DNA of 64,000 nt from an uncultured Archangium sp. (GTDB lineage Bacteria; Myxococcota; Myxococcia; Myxococcales; Myxococcaceae), in contig CAIVGN010000106.1 of assembly GCA_903905455.1 (NCBI GenBank), forward strand, positions 1-64,000, in the 5' to 3' direction. Of this stretch, positions 9,232 to 18,359 are shown piece by piece. The notes beneath the pieces are model-generated. The model saw only the letters and a program-made list of their open reading frames with translations. It was not told the origin of the DNA and searched no databases. How positions within the stretch are numbered: position 1 is the first letter of the stretch; each line of letters begins with the position of its first letter. Position numbers and translations under genes: made by a program.

Positions 9232-9693
9232 ATGGCCGAAGCAGTGAAGCTCGCAGCGAAGCTGCGTGAGTACGAGACGGTCTTCCTCGTGAAGCCCGAC
9301 CTCACCGACGAGAACGTCGACAAGGTGAAGGAGAAGGTCCGCAACATCGTCAACCGCGATGGCGGCAAGTTCCTTCGCTTCACGATCTGGGGCAAGAAGA
9401 AGACGATGTACCCCGTCGCGAAGCAGCCCCGCGCGATCTACATCCACGCGCACTTCCTCGGCGGCTCGGCGATGGTGGCCGAAGTCGAGCGCAACCTGCG
9501 CAACTTCGACGAGGTCACGCGCTTCATGAGCAAGCGCCTCGCCGATGACGTCAACCCCGAGTCGCACCAGCCGCAGGAAGACTTGAAGCTCTCCGGCGAC
9601 GTGGACGACAACAAGCCCTTCGGTGGCGCCGAGCGTGAAGGCTTCGGCGGCTTCGACAACGACATGGACGACGAGGGTGGCTTCAGCGCGTAA
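9232..9693 (+). CDS. rpsF: 30S ribosomal protein S6
   Basis: Small-subunit protein S6 that binds the central domain of 16S rRNA as a heterodimer with S18. The family core runs from [13 protein letters not shown] through the [10 protein letters not shown] region. The 153-residue length exceeds the usual 95-135 because of an acidic, Gly/Phe-rich C-terminal tail containing NKPFGG and [17 protein letters not shown] precedes the ATG. It heads the classic rpsF-rpsR-rplI operon with 20 bp to rpsR. Confidence 0.98.
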   Translation: MAEAVKLAAKLREYETVFLVKPDLTDENVDKVKEKVRNIVNRDGGKFLRFTIWGKKKTMYPVAKQPRAIYIHAHFLGGSAMVAEVERNLRNFDEVTRFMSKRLADDVNPESHQPQEDLKLSGDVDDNKPFGGAEREGFGGFDNDMDDEGGFSA

Positions 9694-9713
9694 GCGCCGC
9701 CAGGAGATCAACA

Positions 9714-10022
9714 ATGAGCACCATGAGTCCTGAGAAGAAGCGCCCCGCGAAGAAGGACAACGACGGGGACATGGAAGGTGGCGACGAGAAGCGTGGCGGC
9801 CGTGGTTTCGCCCGCCGAAAGGTTTGCCGCTTCTGCGCCGACAAGAACGCGAAGGTTGACTACAAGGACCAGTCGACCCTCAAGTACTTCGTGACCGAGC
9901 GCGGCAAGATCATCCCCCGCCGCATTTCGGGCAACTGTGCGCTGCACCAGCGCGCGGTGGCGAAGGCCGTCAAGCAGTCGCGCGGCCTCGCGCTCATCCC
10001 CTACCTCGTCCTCGCGAGCTGA
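9714..10022 (+). CDS. rpsR: 30S ribosomal protein S18 (zinc-ribbon form)
   Basis: Partner of S6 on 16S rRNA. The conserved core contains RRKVCRFC and the C-terminal [10 protein letters not shown]. Cys38, Cys41, Cys75 and His78 suggest the zinc-binding (C+) version of S18. At 102 residues it carries a charged N-terminal extension of about 27 residues rich in Lys, Asp and Gly. AGGAG seven bases before the ATG at 9714 supports this start, so the mature N-terminus would be Ser, not the Ala that RimI acetylates in E. coli. Confidence 0.97.
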   Translation: MSTMSPEKKRPAKKDNDGDMEGGDEKRGGRGFARRKVCRFCADKNAKVDYKDQSTLKYFVTERGKIIPRRISGNCALHQRAVAKAVKQSRGLALIPYLVLAS

Positions 10023-10033
10023 AGGAGAACGCC

Positions 10034-10486
10034 ATGAAGGTCATTCTGCGAGAAGACGTTTACAACCTCGGCAAGTCCGGTGAGTTGGTCGTGGTCAAGG
10101 AAGGCTACGCCCGCAACTACCTGCTGCCCCGCAACCTGGCGATGCTTGCCAGCTCGGCGAACGTGCACCAGCTGGAGCACGAGAAGAAGGTCATCGAGCT
10201 GCGCCAGGCGAAGCTCAAGGGCGGCGCCCAGGAGCAGGCCAAGAAGCTCGAGGGTGTGAAGATCACCGTCAAGCGCAAGGTCGGCGACCAGGACAAGCTC
10301 TTCGGCTCGGTCACGGCCCTGGACATCGCGGAGGCGCTCGCCGCCGCGGGTCACAAGCTCGACCGCCGCCTCATCCACCTGCCGGAGCCCATCAAGGCCA
10401 TCGGCGCGTTCCCCGTCGAGATTCGCCTGCACCAGGAAGTCACCGCGAAGCTCACCGTGAACGTCGAAGGCGAAGCCCAGGCGTAA
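10034..10486 (+). CDS. rplI: 50S ribosomal protein L9
   Basis: L9 binds 23S rRNA near the L1 stalk and helps maintain reading frame. The N-terminal signature starts [17 protein letters not shown] and includes GYARNYLLP. The connecting helix (about 50-75) and the C-terminal domain with the LFGSVT and [11 protein letters not shown] motifs follow. Length 150 is normal. AAGGAG precedes the ATG by six bases. It is the last gene before a strong terminator. Confidence 0.98.
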   Translation: MKVILREDVYNLGKSGELVVVKEGYARNYLLPRNLAMLASSANVHQLEHEKKVIELRQAKLKGGAQEQAKKLEGVKITVKRKVGDQDKLFGSVTALDIAEALAAAGHKLDRRLIHLPEPIKAIGAFPVEIRLHQEVTAKLTVNVEGEAQA

Positions 10487-10516
10487 GCCCGCTTCACCCT
10501 CGTTCTTGCTATTGAG

Positions 10517-10554
10517 CCGTGCGCCCCGTCAAAGGGGCGCACGGTTTTGTTTTT
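10517..10554 (+). terminator. rho-independent terminator after rplI
   Basis: CCGTGCGCCCC (10517-10527) pairs perfectly with GGGGCGCACGG (10534-10544) around GTCAAA, and TTTTGTTTTT follows. It separates the rpsF-rpsR-rplI operon from dnaB. Confidence 0.92.
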
Positions 10555-10571
10555 CCCCACCCAAGGTCGCC

Positions 10572-11927
10572 ATGAGCACGCCAGCGCAATTCCAGGATGT
10601 CGCCGCAGAGCGGGCCGTGCTCGGCAGCGTGCTGATGGACAACTCGGTGCTGGCCAACGTGCAGGAGGTCATCTCCGCCGACGACTTCTCGGTGCCGGCC
10701 CACAGCAACATCTTCAAGTCCATCGTCGCCCTCGACACGCGCAACGAGAAGATCGACCCGCTGACCTTGGCCGAGCAGCTCAAGGCCGACGGCAACCTCG
10801 CCTCCGCCGGCGGCCCCGGTTACCTGGCCCAGCTCGACCAGGCCGTGCCCTTCGCGCAGAACGCCGTGGAGTACGCGAAGATCATCAAGAACCAGGCGAC
10901 CCGCCGCCTGCTGCAGACCGCCGGCCGGGAGATCCTCGATCTCGCCAGCCAGGACACCGGCGACGTCGCCGAGCTGCTCGACGAAGCCGAGCGCAAGGTC
11001 TTCGAGATCGCCCAGAAGCGCCGCACCGGCGACCTCCGTCCGATGTCCGACTTGATGGAGGAGGCCCTCACCCTCCTCGACACGATGAAGAACAGCGGCG
11101 GCGGCATCACCGGCGTCCCGTCGGGCTTCGTCGACCTCGACAACCAGCTCACCGGCTTCCACGGCGGCGAGCTCATCGTGCTCGCGGCCCGCCCCGGCAT
11201 CGGCAAGACCTCGCTGGCGATGAACTTCGCGCTCCACGCCGCGGCCAAGGAAAACCTCGCCGTCGCCGTCTTCAGCCTCGAGATGCCCGCGGTGCAGCTG
11301 ATCACCCGGCTCCTCGCCCAGCACGCGAAGATCGACATGAAGAAATTGCGCGGCGGTCGCCTGTCGCCCGCGGACGAAGAGCGCATCTCCGAGTCGGCCA
11401 ACGAGCTCTTCAAGGCCAAGTTCTACGTCGACGACTCCGGTGGCCTCTCGTCCTTCGACCTCCGCGCCAAGGCCCGCCGCCTCAAGCAGAAAGAGGGGAA
11501 GCTGGGGCTGATCGTCATCGATTACATCCAGCTCATGCACCAGAAGGGCAAGGTCGAGAGCCGCCAGCTCGAGGTGGCCGAGATCTCCCGCGCCTTGAAG
11601 CAGCTCGCCAAGGAACTCGACGTGGCGATCATCGCGCTCAGCCAGCTCAACCGAAAGGTCGAAGAGCGCAAGGGCGGCAAGCCCATGCTCTCCGACTTGC
11701 GCGAGTCGGGCGCCATCGAGCAGGACGCCGACGTGGTGATGTTCATCCACCGCGAGGACGACGGCGGCGAAGAAGGGGCTCCCCCGCCCGAGCAGCGCAG
11801 CACCGTCATCCCCTGCGAATTGATCATTGCCAAGCAGCGCAACGGACCCATCGGGTCGATCGATCTCGTGTTTCTCGCGGAGTACACGCGCTTCGAGAGC
11901 CGCGTGCGTGATTGGCAGCCGGGCTGA
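10572..11927 (+). CDS. dnaB: replicative DNA helicase DnaB
   Basis: Hexameric 5'-3' helicase of the replication fork. The N-terminal primase-interaction domain (about 1-150) begins near AERAVLGSVLMDN. The RecA-like motor contains Walker A ARPGIGKTSL near 205-214, the EMP motif (FSLEMP), DYIQLM (about 317-322) and the C-terminal LSDLRESGAIEQDADVV motif. It has 451 residues and no intein. The ATG at 10572 follows AAGG and lies just after the rplI terminator; upstream in-frame starts would run through that terminator and were rejected. Confidence 0.98.
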   Translation: MSTPAQFQDVAAERAVLGSVLMDNSVLANVQEVISADDFSVPAHSNIFKSIVALDTRNEKIDPLTLAEQLKADGNLASAGGPGYLAQLDQAVPFAQNAVEYAKIIKNQATRRLLQTAGREILDLASQDTGDVAELLDEAERKVFEIAQKRRTGDLRPMSDLMEEALTLLDTMKNSGGGITGVPSGFVDLDNQLTGFHGGELIVLAARPGIGKTSLAMNFALHAAAKENLAVAVFSLEMPAVQLITRLLAQHAKIDMKKLRGGRLSPADEERISESANELFKAKFYVDDSGGLSSFDLRAKARRLKQKEGKLGLIVIDYIQLMHQKGKVESRQLEVAEISRALKQLAKELDVAIIALSQLNRKVEERKGGKPMLSDLRESGAIEQDADVVMFIHREDDGGEEGAPPPEQRSTVIPCELIIAKQRNGPIGSIDLVFLAEYTRFESRVRDWQPG

Positions 11928-11977
11928 GGCTTGCGCCTTGCGCCCCGGGGCGTTCGTGGCCTAGGTGACTTCCGCCC

Positions 11978-13027
11978 ATGACCGTCCCGGCCATCACCGA
12001 TCCCCAGACTGAACCGAAGTACGCGCCGACCGCCTTCCAGAAGTGGATCGAGTCTCGGCTCTACGAGCCACGCGACGCCGTCTTCGTGCGCCTCGCCCTG
12101 CGGAACTTCCTCCTCATCTTCCCGCTCCAGGTCGCGCTCTTCGTGTGGTTCTCGTGGTGGCTGGCCGCGGTGACCTGGGTGCTCCAGATCGCCTGGTTCG
12201 CGCCGCCGGCGATCCTCATGTTGCACAACACGATGCACCGGCCCTTCTTCAAGTCGCCGCGCATCATGAACCGCGTGGTGCCGTACACCATGAGCCTGAT
12301 CCACGGCATCCCCACCGGCTACATCGAGCACCACGTGGGCATGCACCACTCCGAGAACAACCTGCGCAAGGACCTCTCGAGCACCATGCGCTACCAGCGC
12401 GACAACATCTTCCACTGGCTGATGTACCTCTCGCGCTTCCTCTTCCTCGCGCACATCGAGCTGACCCAGTACTTCGTGAAGAAGGGCCGCCCGGCCATGG
12501 CCCGCCGAGCCATCGGCTCCGACTTCGTGCACGTGATGCTCATGGTGGGCCTGGCCTTCGTGAACCTCCGCGCCAGCTTCGCCGCCCTGATGGTCCCGTA
12601 CTTCTTCATGCGCTGCGCGATGATGTGGGGCAACTGGGGCCAGCACGCGTTCATCGACCCGAGCCGCCCCGGCGACAGCTACGTGAACTCGATCACCTGC
12701 ATCAACAGCGTCTACAACCAGCGCTGCTTCAACGACGGGTACCACATCGGCCACCACGTGAAGCAGACCCGCCACTGGACGGAGCTGCCCGGCGACTTCC
12801 TGGCGAACACCGAGCTGTACGCGAAGGAAGGCTGCATCGTGTTCGAGGGCATCGACTTCTTCATGGTCTCGCTGTTCCTCTTCCTGCACCGCTACGACTG
12901 GCTGGCCAAGCGCTTCGTGCGCCTGCCGGGTGACACGCGCACCGACGCCGAGGTCATCGAGTTCCTCAAGGGCCGTACCCGTCGCATCGCCGACGACGTC
13001 CCTGAAGGCGCCGTGCTCAACGCCTGA
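11978..13027 (+). CDS. membrane fatty acid desaturase family protein
   Basis: Di-iron membrane enzyme, 349 residues. The three histidine boxes of the family are visible: HNTMH near residue 83, HHVGMHH near 118 and HIGHH near 256. Two hydrophobic hairpins lie before and between them (about 45-80, and 175-215). It probably introduces a double bond into membrane acyl chains or a related lipid; regiospecificity cannot be read from sequence. It lies 50 bp downstream of dnaB on the same strand, and the response regulator gene begins 16 bp after it. Confidence 0.85.
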   Translation: MTVPAITDPQTEPKYAPTAFQKWIESRLYEPRDAVFVRLALRNFLLIFPLQVALFVWFSWWLAAVTWVLQIAWFAPPAILMLHNTMHRPFFKSPRIMNRVVPYTMSLIHGIPTGYIEHHVGMHHSENNLRKDLSSTMRYQRDNIFHWLMYLSRFLFLAHIELTQYFVKKGRPAMARRAIGSDFVHVMLMVGLAFVNLRASFAALMVPYFFMRCAMMWGNWGQHAFIDPSRPGDSYVNSITCINSVYNQRCFNDGYHIGHHVKQTRHWTELPGDFLANTELYAKEGCIVFEGIDFFMVSLFLFLHRYDWLAKRFVRLPGDTRTDAEVIEFLKGRTRRIADDVPEGAVLNA

Positions 13028-13043
13028 TAAGCTCCGCGACTCC

Positions 13044-13982
13044 GTGGAGCTCCCCAAGAGGAAAGACCTCGACTTCAGCAACCGCCTCGTCCTCGTGGTC
13101 GACGACGACGACCCGACGCGCATGTTGTTGAGGGACCTCTGCGAGTCGTCGAACTTCCGCGTCATCTCCGCGGCCGACGGCATCGAGGCCGTCGAGCAGA
13201 TCGCCGCCCACAGCCCCGACCTGGTGCTGCTGGACCTGATGATGCCCCTCAAGGACGGCTTCTCGGTGCTCAAGTGGGCCCGGGAAGACGCGCGCTTCGC
13301 CGAGCTGCCGATCATCATCCTCACGGCCATGGGCGAGATGGACGGCAAGATCCGCGGCATGGAGCTGGGCGCCGACGACTTCGTCACCAAGCCCTTCAAG
13401 CTCATCGAGCTCCAGACCCGCATCAACTCCGCGCTGATGGTGCGCGAATACCGCCGCCGGCTCTACGACGCCGAAGAAGAGCTCGCCCAGTTTCGCGCGG
13501 TGGACCCGGTCACCGGCGCGGGCACCTACTCGCAGCTCAAGGCCAGCCTCGACGCCGAGCTCGCCCGCAGCCGCCGCTACGGCCGCCCCACCGCCTGCCT
13601 GATGTTCGGTCTCGAGGAGTACGCCGCCCTTCGCTACAAGCTGGGCCGCGAGCCGTGCGACGCGTACCTCACGCGGCTCTTCCAGGGGGTGCTGGCGTGC
13701 CTGCGCGGCGCCGACCGGCTCTTCCGCATCGACACCGACGAATTCGTGGTGCTGCTCCCGGAGACCGACCTGGCCGGCAGCCGCCTCGTCGGGCAGCGCA
13801 TCCTCGACGTGATCAAGGACGTCGTCGCCGACGGCCCCAACGGCCCCCTGGGCGTCACTGCGCGCTGCGGCGGCGCGGTGTTCCCGCTCGAGACCGTGCG
13901 CACCAGCGAAGACCTGCTGCGCGAGGCCAACAAGAGCTACCGGGCCCTCCAGCAGGGCGCCCGGTTGCTGTTCGACCCCTGA
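13044..13982 (+). CDS. response regulator with receiver and degenerate GGDEF-like domain
   Basis: About 312 residues. The receiver domain (about 12-130) has the acidic cluster VVDDDD, the phospho-acceptor Asp in LLDLMMP (about 64) and the switch Lys in TKPF (about 115). The second half (about 160-312) has GGDEF-family architecture, but the GGDEF motif reads as IDTDEF near 231, so cyclase activity is doubtful. No obvious histidine kinase is adjacent. Start GTG 13044 is the first plausible codon after the desaturase stop, with no strong ribosome-binding site. The gene ends 15 bp from the convergent TSP3/VWA gene. Confidence 0.82.
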   Translation: MELPKRKDLDFSNRLVLVVDDDDPTRMLLRDLCESSNFRVISAADGIEAVEQIAAHSPDLVLLDLMMPLKDGFSVLKWAREDARFAELPIIILTAMGEMDGKIRGMELGADDFVTKPFKLIELQTRINSALMVREYRRRLYDAEEELAQFRAVDPVTGAGTYSQLKASLDAELARSRRYGRPTACLMFGLEEYAALRYKLGREPCDAYLTRLFQGVLACLRGADRLFRIDTDEFVVLLPETDLAGSRLVGQRILDVIKDVVADGPNGPLGVTARCGGAVFPLETVRTSEDLLREANKSYRALQQGARLLFDP

Positions 13983-13997
13983 GGGCCCCCGCGGCGG

Positions 13998-16900
13998 CTA
14001 GTTGATGCCGCCGCTGCAGCTGCACGTCGACTGGTTGCAGGTCGTGCCCGTCGCGCAGCCGCCACAGTCCGCCTTGCACCGGCAGCTGCACGACCCAGGG
14101 TCCGCCGCGTAGGTCGGGCCACAGTTCAGCGCCGCCGTGTCACACACGCAGCCGCACACCCCGCCCGTGTTGTCGAAGCGGAAGCCCACCGGGCACGTCG
14201 CCGCCTGGCGGCAGCTGCACCCGCAGGTGCCGACGTCGCAGACCTGGAACTGGCTGCAGGTACCGCCACAGTCGCTGGTGCACACGAAGTCGCAGACCAG
14301 CTTGTTGGTGTCGCAGACCTTGCCCGCCGGCGCGCTCCCGCCGCAATCAGCCGGGCAGGTGCAGGTGTTGGTGGTGCGATCGCACGCCAGCCGGCCACGG
14401 CAGAAGTCCGGGTCCGTGGGATCGTAGAACGTGGTGTCCGTGATGCAGGGCGGCGGGTTGCCGGCCGGGTTCGGGGTGGAGTCGATCCAGTACCGGTACG
14501 ACACCGCCGCCGAGGTCGCGCCCGCACCGGGGCGGCAAGCGCCGAAGAACGAGAGCGAGCGGTTGATGCCGTCGAAGTCGAAGCCGTCCGCGCGGCTGCG
14601 GGGAATGTCGTTCTTGTTGCAGGTGGCGCCGTTCTCCACGACGTCCATCGCGACCTTCACCGACGCGCCGATGGGCGGCTTCTGCAGGCGGTAACCAGCC
14701 GAGGCGATGGCCGAGTTCATGATCAACTGCACCGCGTTGCTGATGGCCGCCGCGTTGCCGATGTCGCCGCGAATGCCGTTGCGCGCGGTGATCACCTGGG
14801 CGGTACGGCGGGTGGGCGTCTGCTGCGTCTCCGCGCAGGTCGAGCCCGCGGGGCAGATGATGCCGTGCACCGCCACCGGCCCGACGCGGTTGACGCGCTG
14901 GGTGTTGCCGGTGCCCAGCGTGGCGCCGAGCGTGCCGAAGAACGTCGAGAGCAGCGTGCCGTTGTAGGCCGACTGGTCGTCAGCGTCGCCCAGCAGCACC
15001 ACCACCACCTGGGCCCCGTTGCGGAACTGGGTGATGGTGTCCGGCGCACCCGCGGCCGGCACCGGCGTCAGGGTGGTCATCGCGCGCGCCGCCGAGTCGA
15101 GGATGCGCTCCGCCGAACTGCCGTTGGTATTGACCCAGCAGCCGCCGTTGGTGCCGCTGGTCCAGCAGGCGGGCACCGCGGGCGCGAGGCCGTTGCACAC
15201 GCCGGCGGCGCAGGTGGAGTTCTGGGTGAGCCACGACCGGAACTGGTCGATGTTGCGGGTGAAGCCGCGCACCGTGTTCTGGTTGTTGGTGTTCGTCGCG
15301 TACGAGTACTCCGAGGTCACCATCGCGATGCGCCAGTCGAGCTGCGAGTTGTTGAGCTGCGCCGCGACCGCCGCGCCGGTGTTCGCCAGCGCCGCCTGGT
15401 AGGTGGCCATCGACCCGCTGTCGTCGACCACGAAGAGGAAGTCGACCTTGCCCGCGCCCGGCGCGAAGACCTCGCACTGGTACGCGTTGGGGTCACCGAA
15501 CTGGGCGAGCGCCGAACCGCCCGCGGTGTCGCTCATGTTGAACAGCGGCGCGCCCGCGTAGGTGGCCAGCGGCGTGATCGCGACGATCACCACCACCGCG
15601 GAGTTGGCGCGGTGGAGGTACTCGACCTGCACCTTGAACGGCCCGTTGACCCCGCCAGTGCCCGAGAGCGCCCCCGCCCCAGCCCCGACCAGGCCATTGG
15701 CGATGGCGTTCGCGCGGTCCTTGAGATCCCCGCCGCCCGCCATGTCGTAGAAGGCCTGCAGCGCCGGGAGGCTGTCCCAGCTGGTGAAGGTCTGGGTGGT
15801 GGCGTTGCTGATCGCCCCCACGCCGTTGAGCAGGGGCTGGAACGCCGCCTCGTCCAACGTCGGGGTGGTCGCGCCGGTGGGCGCCGCCTGCCGCCAGGCC
15901 ACGAAGGCCACGTTGTTCACCGGGTCGTACCCAATGAGCCCCTTCGACTGCCCGCCGACCGTCATCGGCACCACCTCGGTGAACTGCGCCGGGAGCCCGA
16001 GCTGGACGTCGGGCGTGCCCTCGGCCTTGAAGAGCACCGGGCGCAGGTTCATCACGGTGCACACGGCGCCGGCCGGCGCGATGCCGCCGTCAGAGAGCAC
16101 GCCGTCGCTCGGGTTGTTCGGGTTCAGCTCCCCCGGGTCGACGCGGCCGTTCTGGTTGGTGTCCTCGGCACCGTCGGCGATGCCGTCGCCATCACTGTCG
16201 GCGTTGGTCGCGCTGGTGGTGCTCGCGGGGTCGGCGTCGATGGGCACGTTCAGGCAGTTCGTGGGGTCGGCGATGTTCGCGGTGATGAGCCCCGTCTCGA
16301 CGCCGTCAGAGATGCCGTCGCCGTCGGTGTCGAAGCGACGCGGGTCGGTCTCCCCCGTGTCGAGCTGGCCGTTGGCGTTGAGATCTTCGCCGCGCACCAT
16401 GCCGTTGCCCGGGCCGTCGAGCAGCCCGTCGCAGTCGGAGTCCTTGCGCAGGGGGTTGGTCTCGCCGCTGTCACGCAGGCCGTTGCGGTTGGCGTCTTCC
16501 ACGCCGTCGTTGAGACCGTCGCCGTCGGAGTCGGCGAGGTTCGGGTCGGTCTCGCCCGGGTCGATCACCCCGTTGCCATTCTTGTCCTCGAGGCGGTTGG
16601 GGAGCCCGTCCATGTCCGTGTCGGGGTTGACCGCGGCGCCACAGTCCGTCGCGAGGTTGGGGTTCGTCTCGCCCGAGTCGAGGACGCCGTTCTGGTTGAA
16701 GTCCTCCATGCCGTCGGAGCAGGAGTCGCCGTCACTGTCGATCTTCAACGGGTCGGTGTGCGTGACGCTCAACTCGACGCCGTCGTTGACCAGGTCGCCG
16801 TCGGTGTCGCGCTTGCGGGGGTCGGTCTCGCCCGCGTTCACCAGCCCGTCGTGGTTCGTGTCTTCCGCGCCATCGGCCAGGCCGTCCATGTCGGTGTCCG

Positions 16901-17447
16901 GGTTGGTGGCGTCGGTCTCTGCGGGCTCGGCGCGCCCGTTGTGGCTGGAGTCTTCGAGGCCGTCGGAGATCCCGTCTCCGTCGGAGTCGATCGCGGTCGG
17001 GTTGGTCCTGGAGGTCGGGTCGGCGTCGCCGACGTAGGCACAGGCCGCGTCGACCGAGGTCATGCGCCCCGCCTCGATGCCATCGGGGATGCCGTCACCG
17101 TCCGTGTCGGCCACCGCCGGGTCGGTCTTCTGTCCCCCCGGGTAGACCACGCTGAACTCTTCCTGGTCATTCAGGCCGTCGCAGTCGGAGTCCTTGGTCG
17201 CGTTCGCGGGGTCGAACGGATCGACCGCTACGCCCGAGTCGACGCTGGCGCTGCCTCCGCCCACCCCACCGCCCGTCTGGGTGCCACCGCCGGTGCCGCC
17301 CCCCGACGCGCCGCCAGTGCCCGCGCCGCCGCCGCCGTCACCCGTGGCGGGGTTGATCGGGGTTCCGCAGTCACAGCCGGCGATGAAGGCACCCAGGACA
17401 CACGCCAGGAACAGACGCGAGCGCGGAGCAGCGAAGATGGGGGTCAT
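13998..17447 (-). CDS. giant TSP3-repeat / VWA lipoprotein with Cys-rich tail
   Basis: About 1149 residues. A lipobox (FIAGC) opens the mature protein. A Gly/Thr/Ser linker (about 35-70) leads to eleven thrombospondin type 3-like calcium repeats (about 78-450) of DSDGDGISDG type. A domain of unknown function follows (about 460-660). Then comes a von Willebrand A domain from about 668 with a MIDAS motif DDSGSM. The tail (about 1035-1149) is cysteine-rich with repeated CxC and CGG units. The start at ATG 17447 gives a proper lipoprotein signal; an upstream in-frame codon does not. Probably surface-exposed, calcium-stiffened and adhesive. Its partner is unknown. Confidence 0.85.
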   Translation of the reverse strand: MTPIFAAPRSRLFLACVLGAFIAGCDCGTPINPATGDGGGGAGTGGASGGGTGGGTQTGGGVGGGSASVDSGVAVDPFDPANATKDSDCDGLNDQEEFSVVYPGGQKTDPAVADTDGDGIPDGIEAGRMTSVDAACAYVGDADPTSRTNPTAIDSDGDGISDGLEDSSHNGRAEPAETDATNPDTDMDGLADGAEDTNHDGLVNAGETDPRKRDTDGDLVNDGVELSVTHTDPLKIDSDGDSCSDGMEDFNQNGVLDSGETNPNLATDCGAAVNPDTDMDGLPNRLEDKNGNGVIDPGETDPNLADSDGDGLNDGVEDANRNGLRDSGETNPLRKDSDCDGLLDGPGNGMVRGEDLNANGQLDTGETDPRRFDTDGDGISDGVETGLITANIADPTNCLNVPIDADPASTTSATNADSDGDGIADGAEDTNQNGRVDPGELNPNNPSDGVLSDGGIAPAGAVCTVMNLRPVLFKAEGTPDVQLGLPAQFTEVVPMTVGGQSKGLIGYDPVNNVAFVAWRQAAPTGATTPTLDEAAFQPLLNGVGAISNATTQTFTSWDSLPALQAFYDMAGGGDLKDRANAIANGLVGAGAGALSGTGGVNGPFKVQVEYLHRANSAVVVIVAITPLATYAGAPLFNMSDTAGGSALAQFGDPNAYQCEVFAPGAGKVDFLFVVDDSGSMATYQAALANTGAAVAAQLNNSQLDWRIAMVTSEYSYATNTNNQNTVRGFTRNIDQFRSWLTQNSTCAAGVCNGLAPAVPACWTSGTNGGCWVNTNGSSAERILDSAARAMTTLTPVPAAGAPDTITQFRNGAQVVVVLLGDADDQSAYNGTLLSTFFGTLGATLGTGNTQRVNRVGPVAVHGIICPAGSTCAETQQTPTRRTAQVITARNGIRGDIGNAAAISNAVQLIMNSAIASAGYRLQKPPIGASVKVAMDVVENGATCNKNDIPRSRADGFDFDGINRSLSFFGACRPGAGATSAAVSYRYWIDSTPNPAGNPPPCITDTTFYDPTDPDFCRGRLACDRTTNTCTCPADCGGSAPAGKVCDTNKLVCDFVCTSDCGGTCSQFQVCDVGTCGCSCRQAATCPVGFRFDNTGGVCGCVCDTAALNCGPTYAADPGSCSCRCKADCGGCATGTTCNQSTCSCSGGIN
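16105..17205 (-). repeat. DNA-level repeats encoding eleven TSP3 calcium repeats
   Basis: Imperfect 60-120 base units with recurring GTCGCCGTC-type blocks on the plus strand encode D-x-D-x-D-G repeats of the lipoprotein. The units vary in length and in third positions, so this looks like an old protein repeat and not a recent tandem duplication. Confidence 0.75.
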
Positions 17448-17550
17448 GTGGGTTCGACCTCGGGTGAGAAACGCGGCCCAGACAAGAGGGCCAGTATTGC
17501 AGCCGCGACGCGGCGGAGGAACGTGGGTTTGGCTCGTACTCGACGCGTCG

Positions 17551-18312
17551 TCAGTGGCGGCGGTCCCGGGCACGGTGAACGAAGGTTCGGTAGATACCGA
17601 GGTTCGGAGGCACCGTGTCGAGCATCAGCTCAGGGTGCCACTGCACGCCGAGCACGAACTGCTCTTTCGTTGGCATTTCAACGGCTTCGACGACCCCGTC
17701 GGGGGAGATCGCCGACGCGATCAAGCCCGGGCCGACGAGCTTCACGGCCTGGTGGTGGGTGGAGTTGACCATCAGCTGACCCTTGCCACCGACACACTCG
17801 GCGAGCACCGAGTGATCCTTTACCTCGATCGGGTGCTGGGGCTGGGTGCGATCGTGCTTCTGCTCGTGGGGCTTCGCGCCGGCGATCTCCGTCAGGATGT
17901 CCTGCACCAGGGTGCCGCCGAAGGCGACGTTGAGCAGCTGCATGCCCCCGCAGACGCCGAGCACCGGGAGCTTGCGCTGGAGCGCCGCGCGGAGCACCGC
18001 CATCTCGAAGTGGGTGCGCTCGGGCTTGAGCTCGCCCAGGCCCTCTTTCGCGCTCTCGCCGTAGGCCTCGGGTGGAATGTCGAACGCCCCACCGGTGATC
18101 AGCAGCCCGGAGACCCGATCGAGGTACTGGTCGATGACCGACCGATCGTCGGTGTAGGGCAGGATGAACGGGAGCCCCCCGGCGCGCAGCACGCCCTCGG
18201 CGTAGGCCGACTTGAGCTCGTACCGGGGAAACGGGGCCTCGGGCGTCGGCGTGGTCACGTCGGGCGTGATCGCGATCGACGGTCGGCGCGGGTGGCTGTG
18301 GGGAGGCTTCAT
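17551..18312 (-). CDS. class I glutamine amidotransferase-like hydrolase (gamma-glutamyl-GABA hydrolase family, PuuD-like)
   Basis: About 253 residues of peptidase C26 / class I GATase fold. The nucleophile is Cys near 119 in GVCGGMQ, the oxyanion turn lies in LLITGGAFD, HHQAV follows, and the catalytic His-Glu pair is in VQWHPE. The family cleaves gamma-glutamyl bonds, for example gamma-glutamyl-GABA in putrescine breakdown. No other putrescine genes are near, so the true substrate is open. It sits between thiE (47 bp upstream) and the TSP3/VWA lipoprotein gene (103 bp downstream). ATG 18312 was chosen; a GTG one codon upstream is equivalent. Confidence 0.85.
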   Translation of the reverse strand: MKPPHSHPRRPSIAITPDVTTPTPEAPFPRYELKSAYAEGVLRAGGLPFILPYTDDRSVIDQYLDRVSGLLITGGAFDIPPEAYGESAKEGLGELKPERTHFEMAVLRAALQRKLPVLGVCGGMQLLNVAFGGTLVQDILTEIAGAKPHEQKHDRTQPQHPIEVKDHSVLAECVGGKGQLMVNSTHHQAVKLVGPGLIASAISPDGVVEAVEMPTKEQFVLGVQWHPELMLDTVPPNLGIYRTFVHRARDRRH

Positions 18313-18359
18313 CACGAAGCTGGAGAATGCACCCCAACCCTCAGGAGCGCGAGAAATGC

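Noticed and set aside
16105-17205. CRISPR-like array
   Set aside because: The repeats are in frame, vary in length and encode TSP3 calcium repeats. There are no identical repeats with unique spacers.
14865-17768. 967-codon open frame on the plus strand
   Set aside because: Antisense to the TSP3/VWA gene and part of its neighbour, with Val/Gly/Arg-rich repetitive translation and no recognisable motif.
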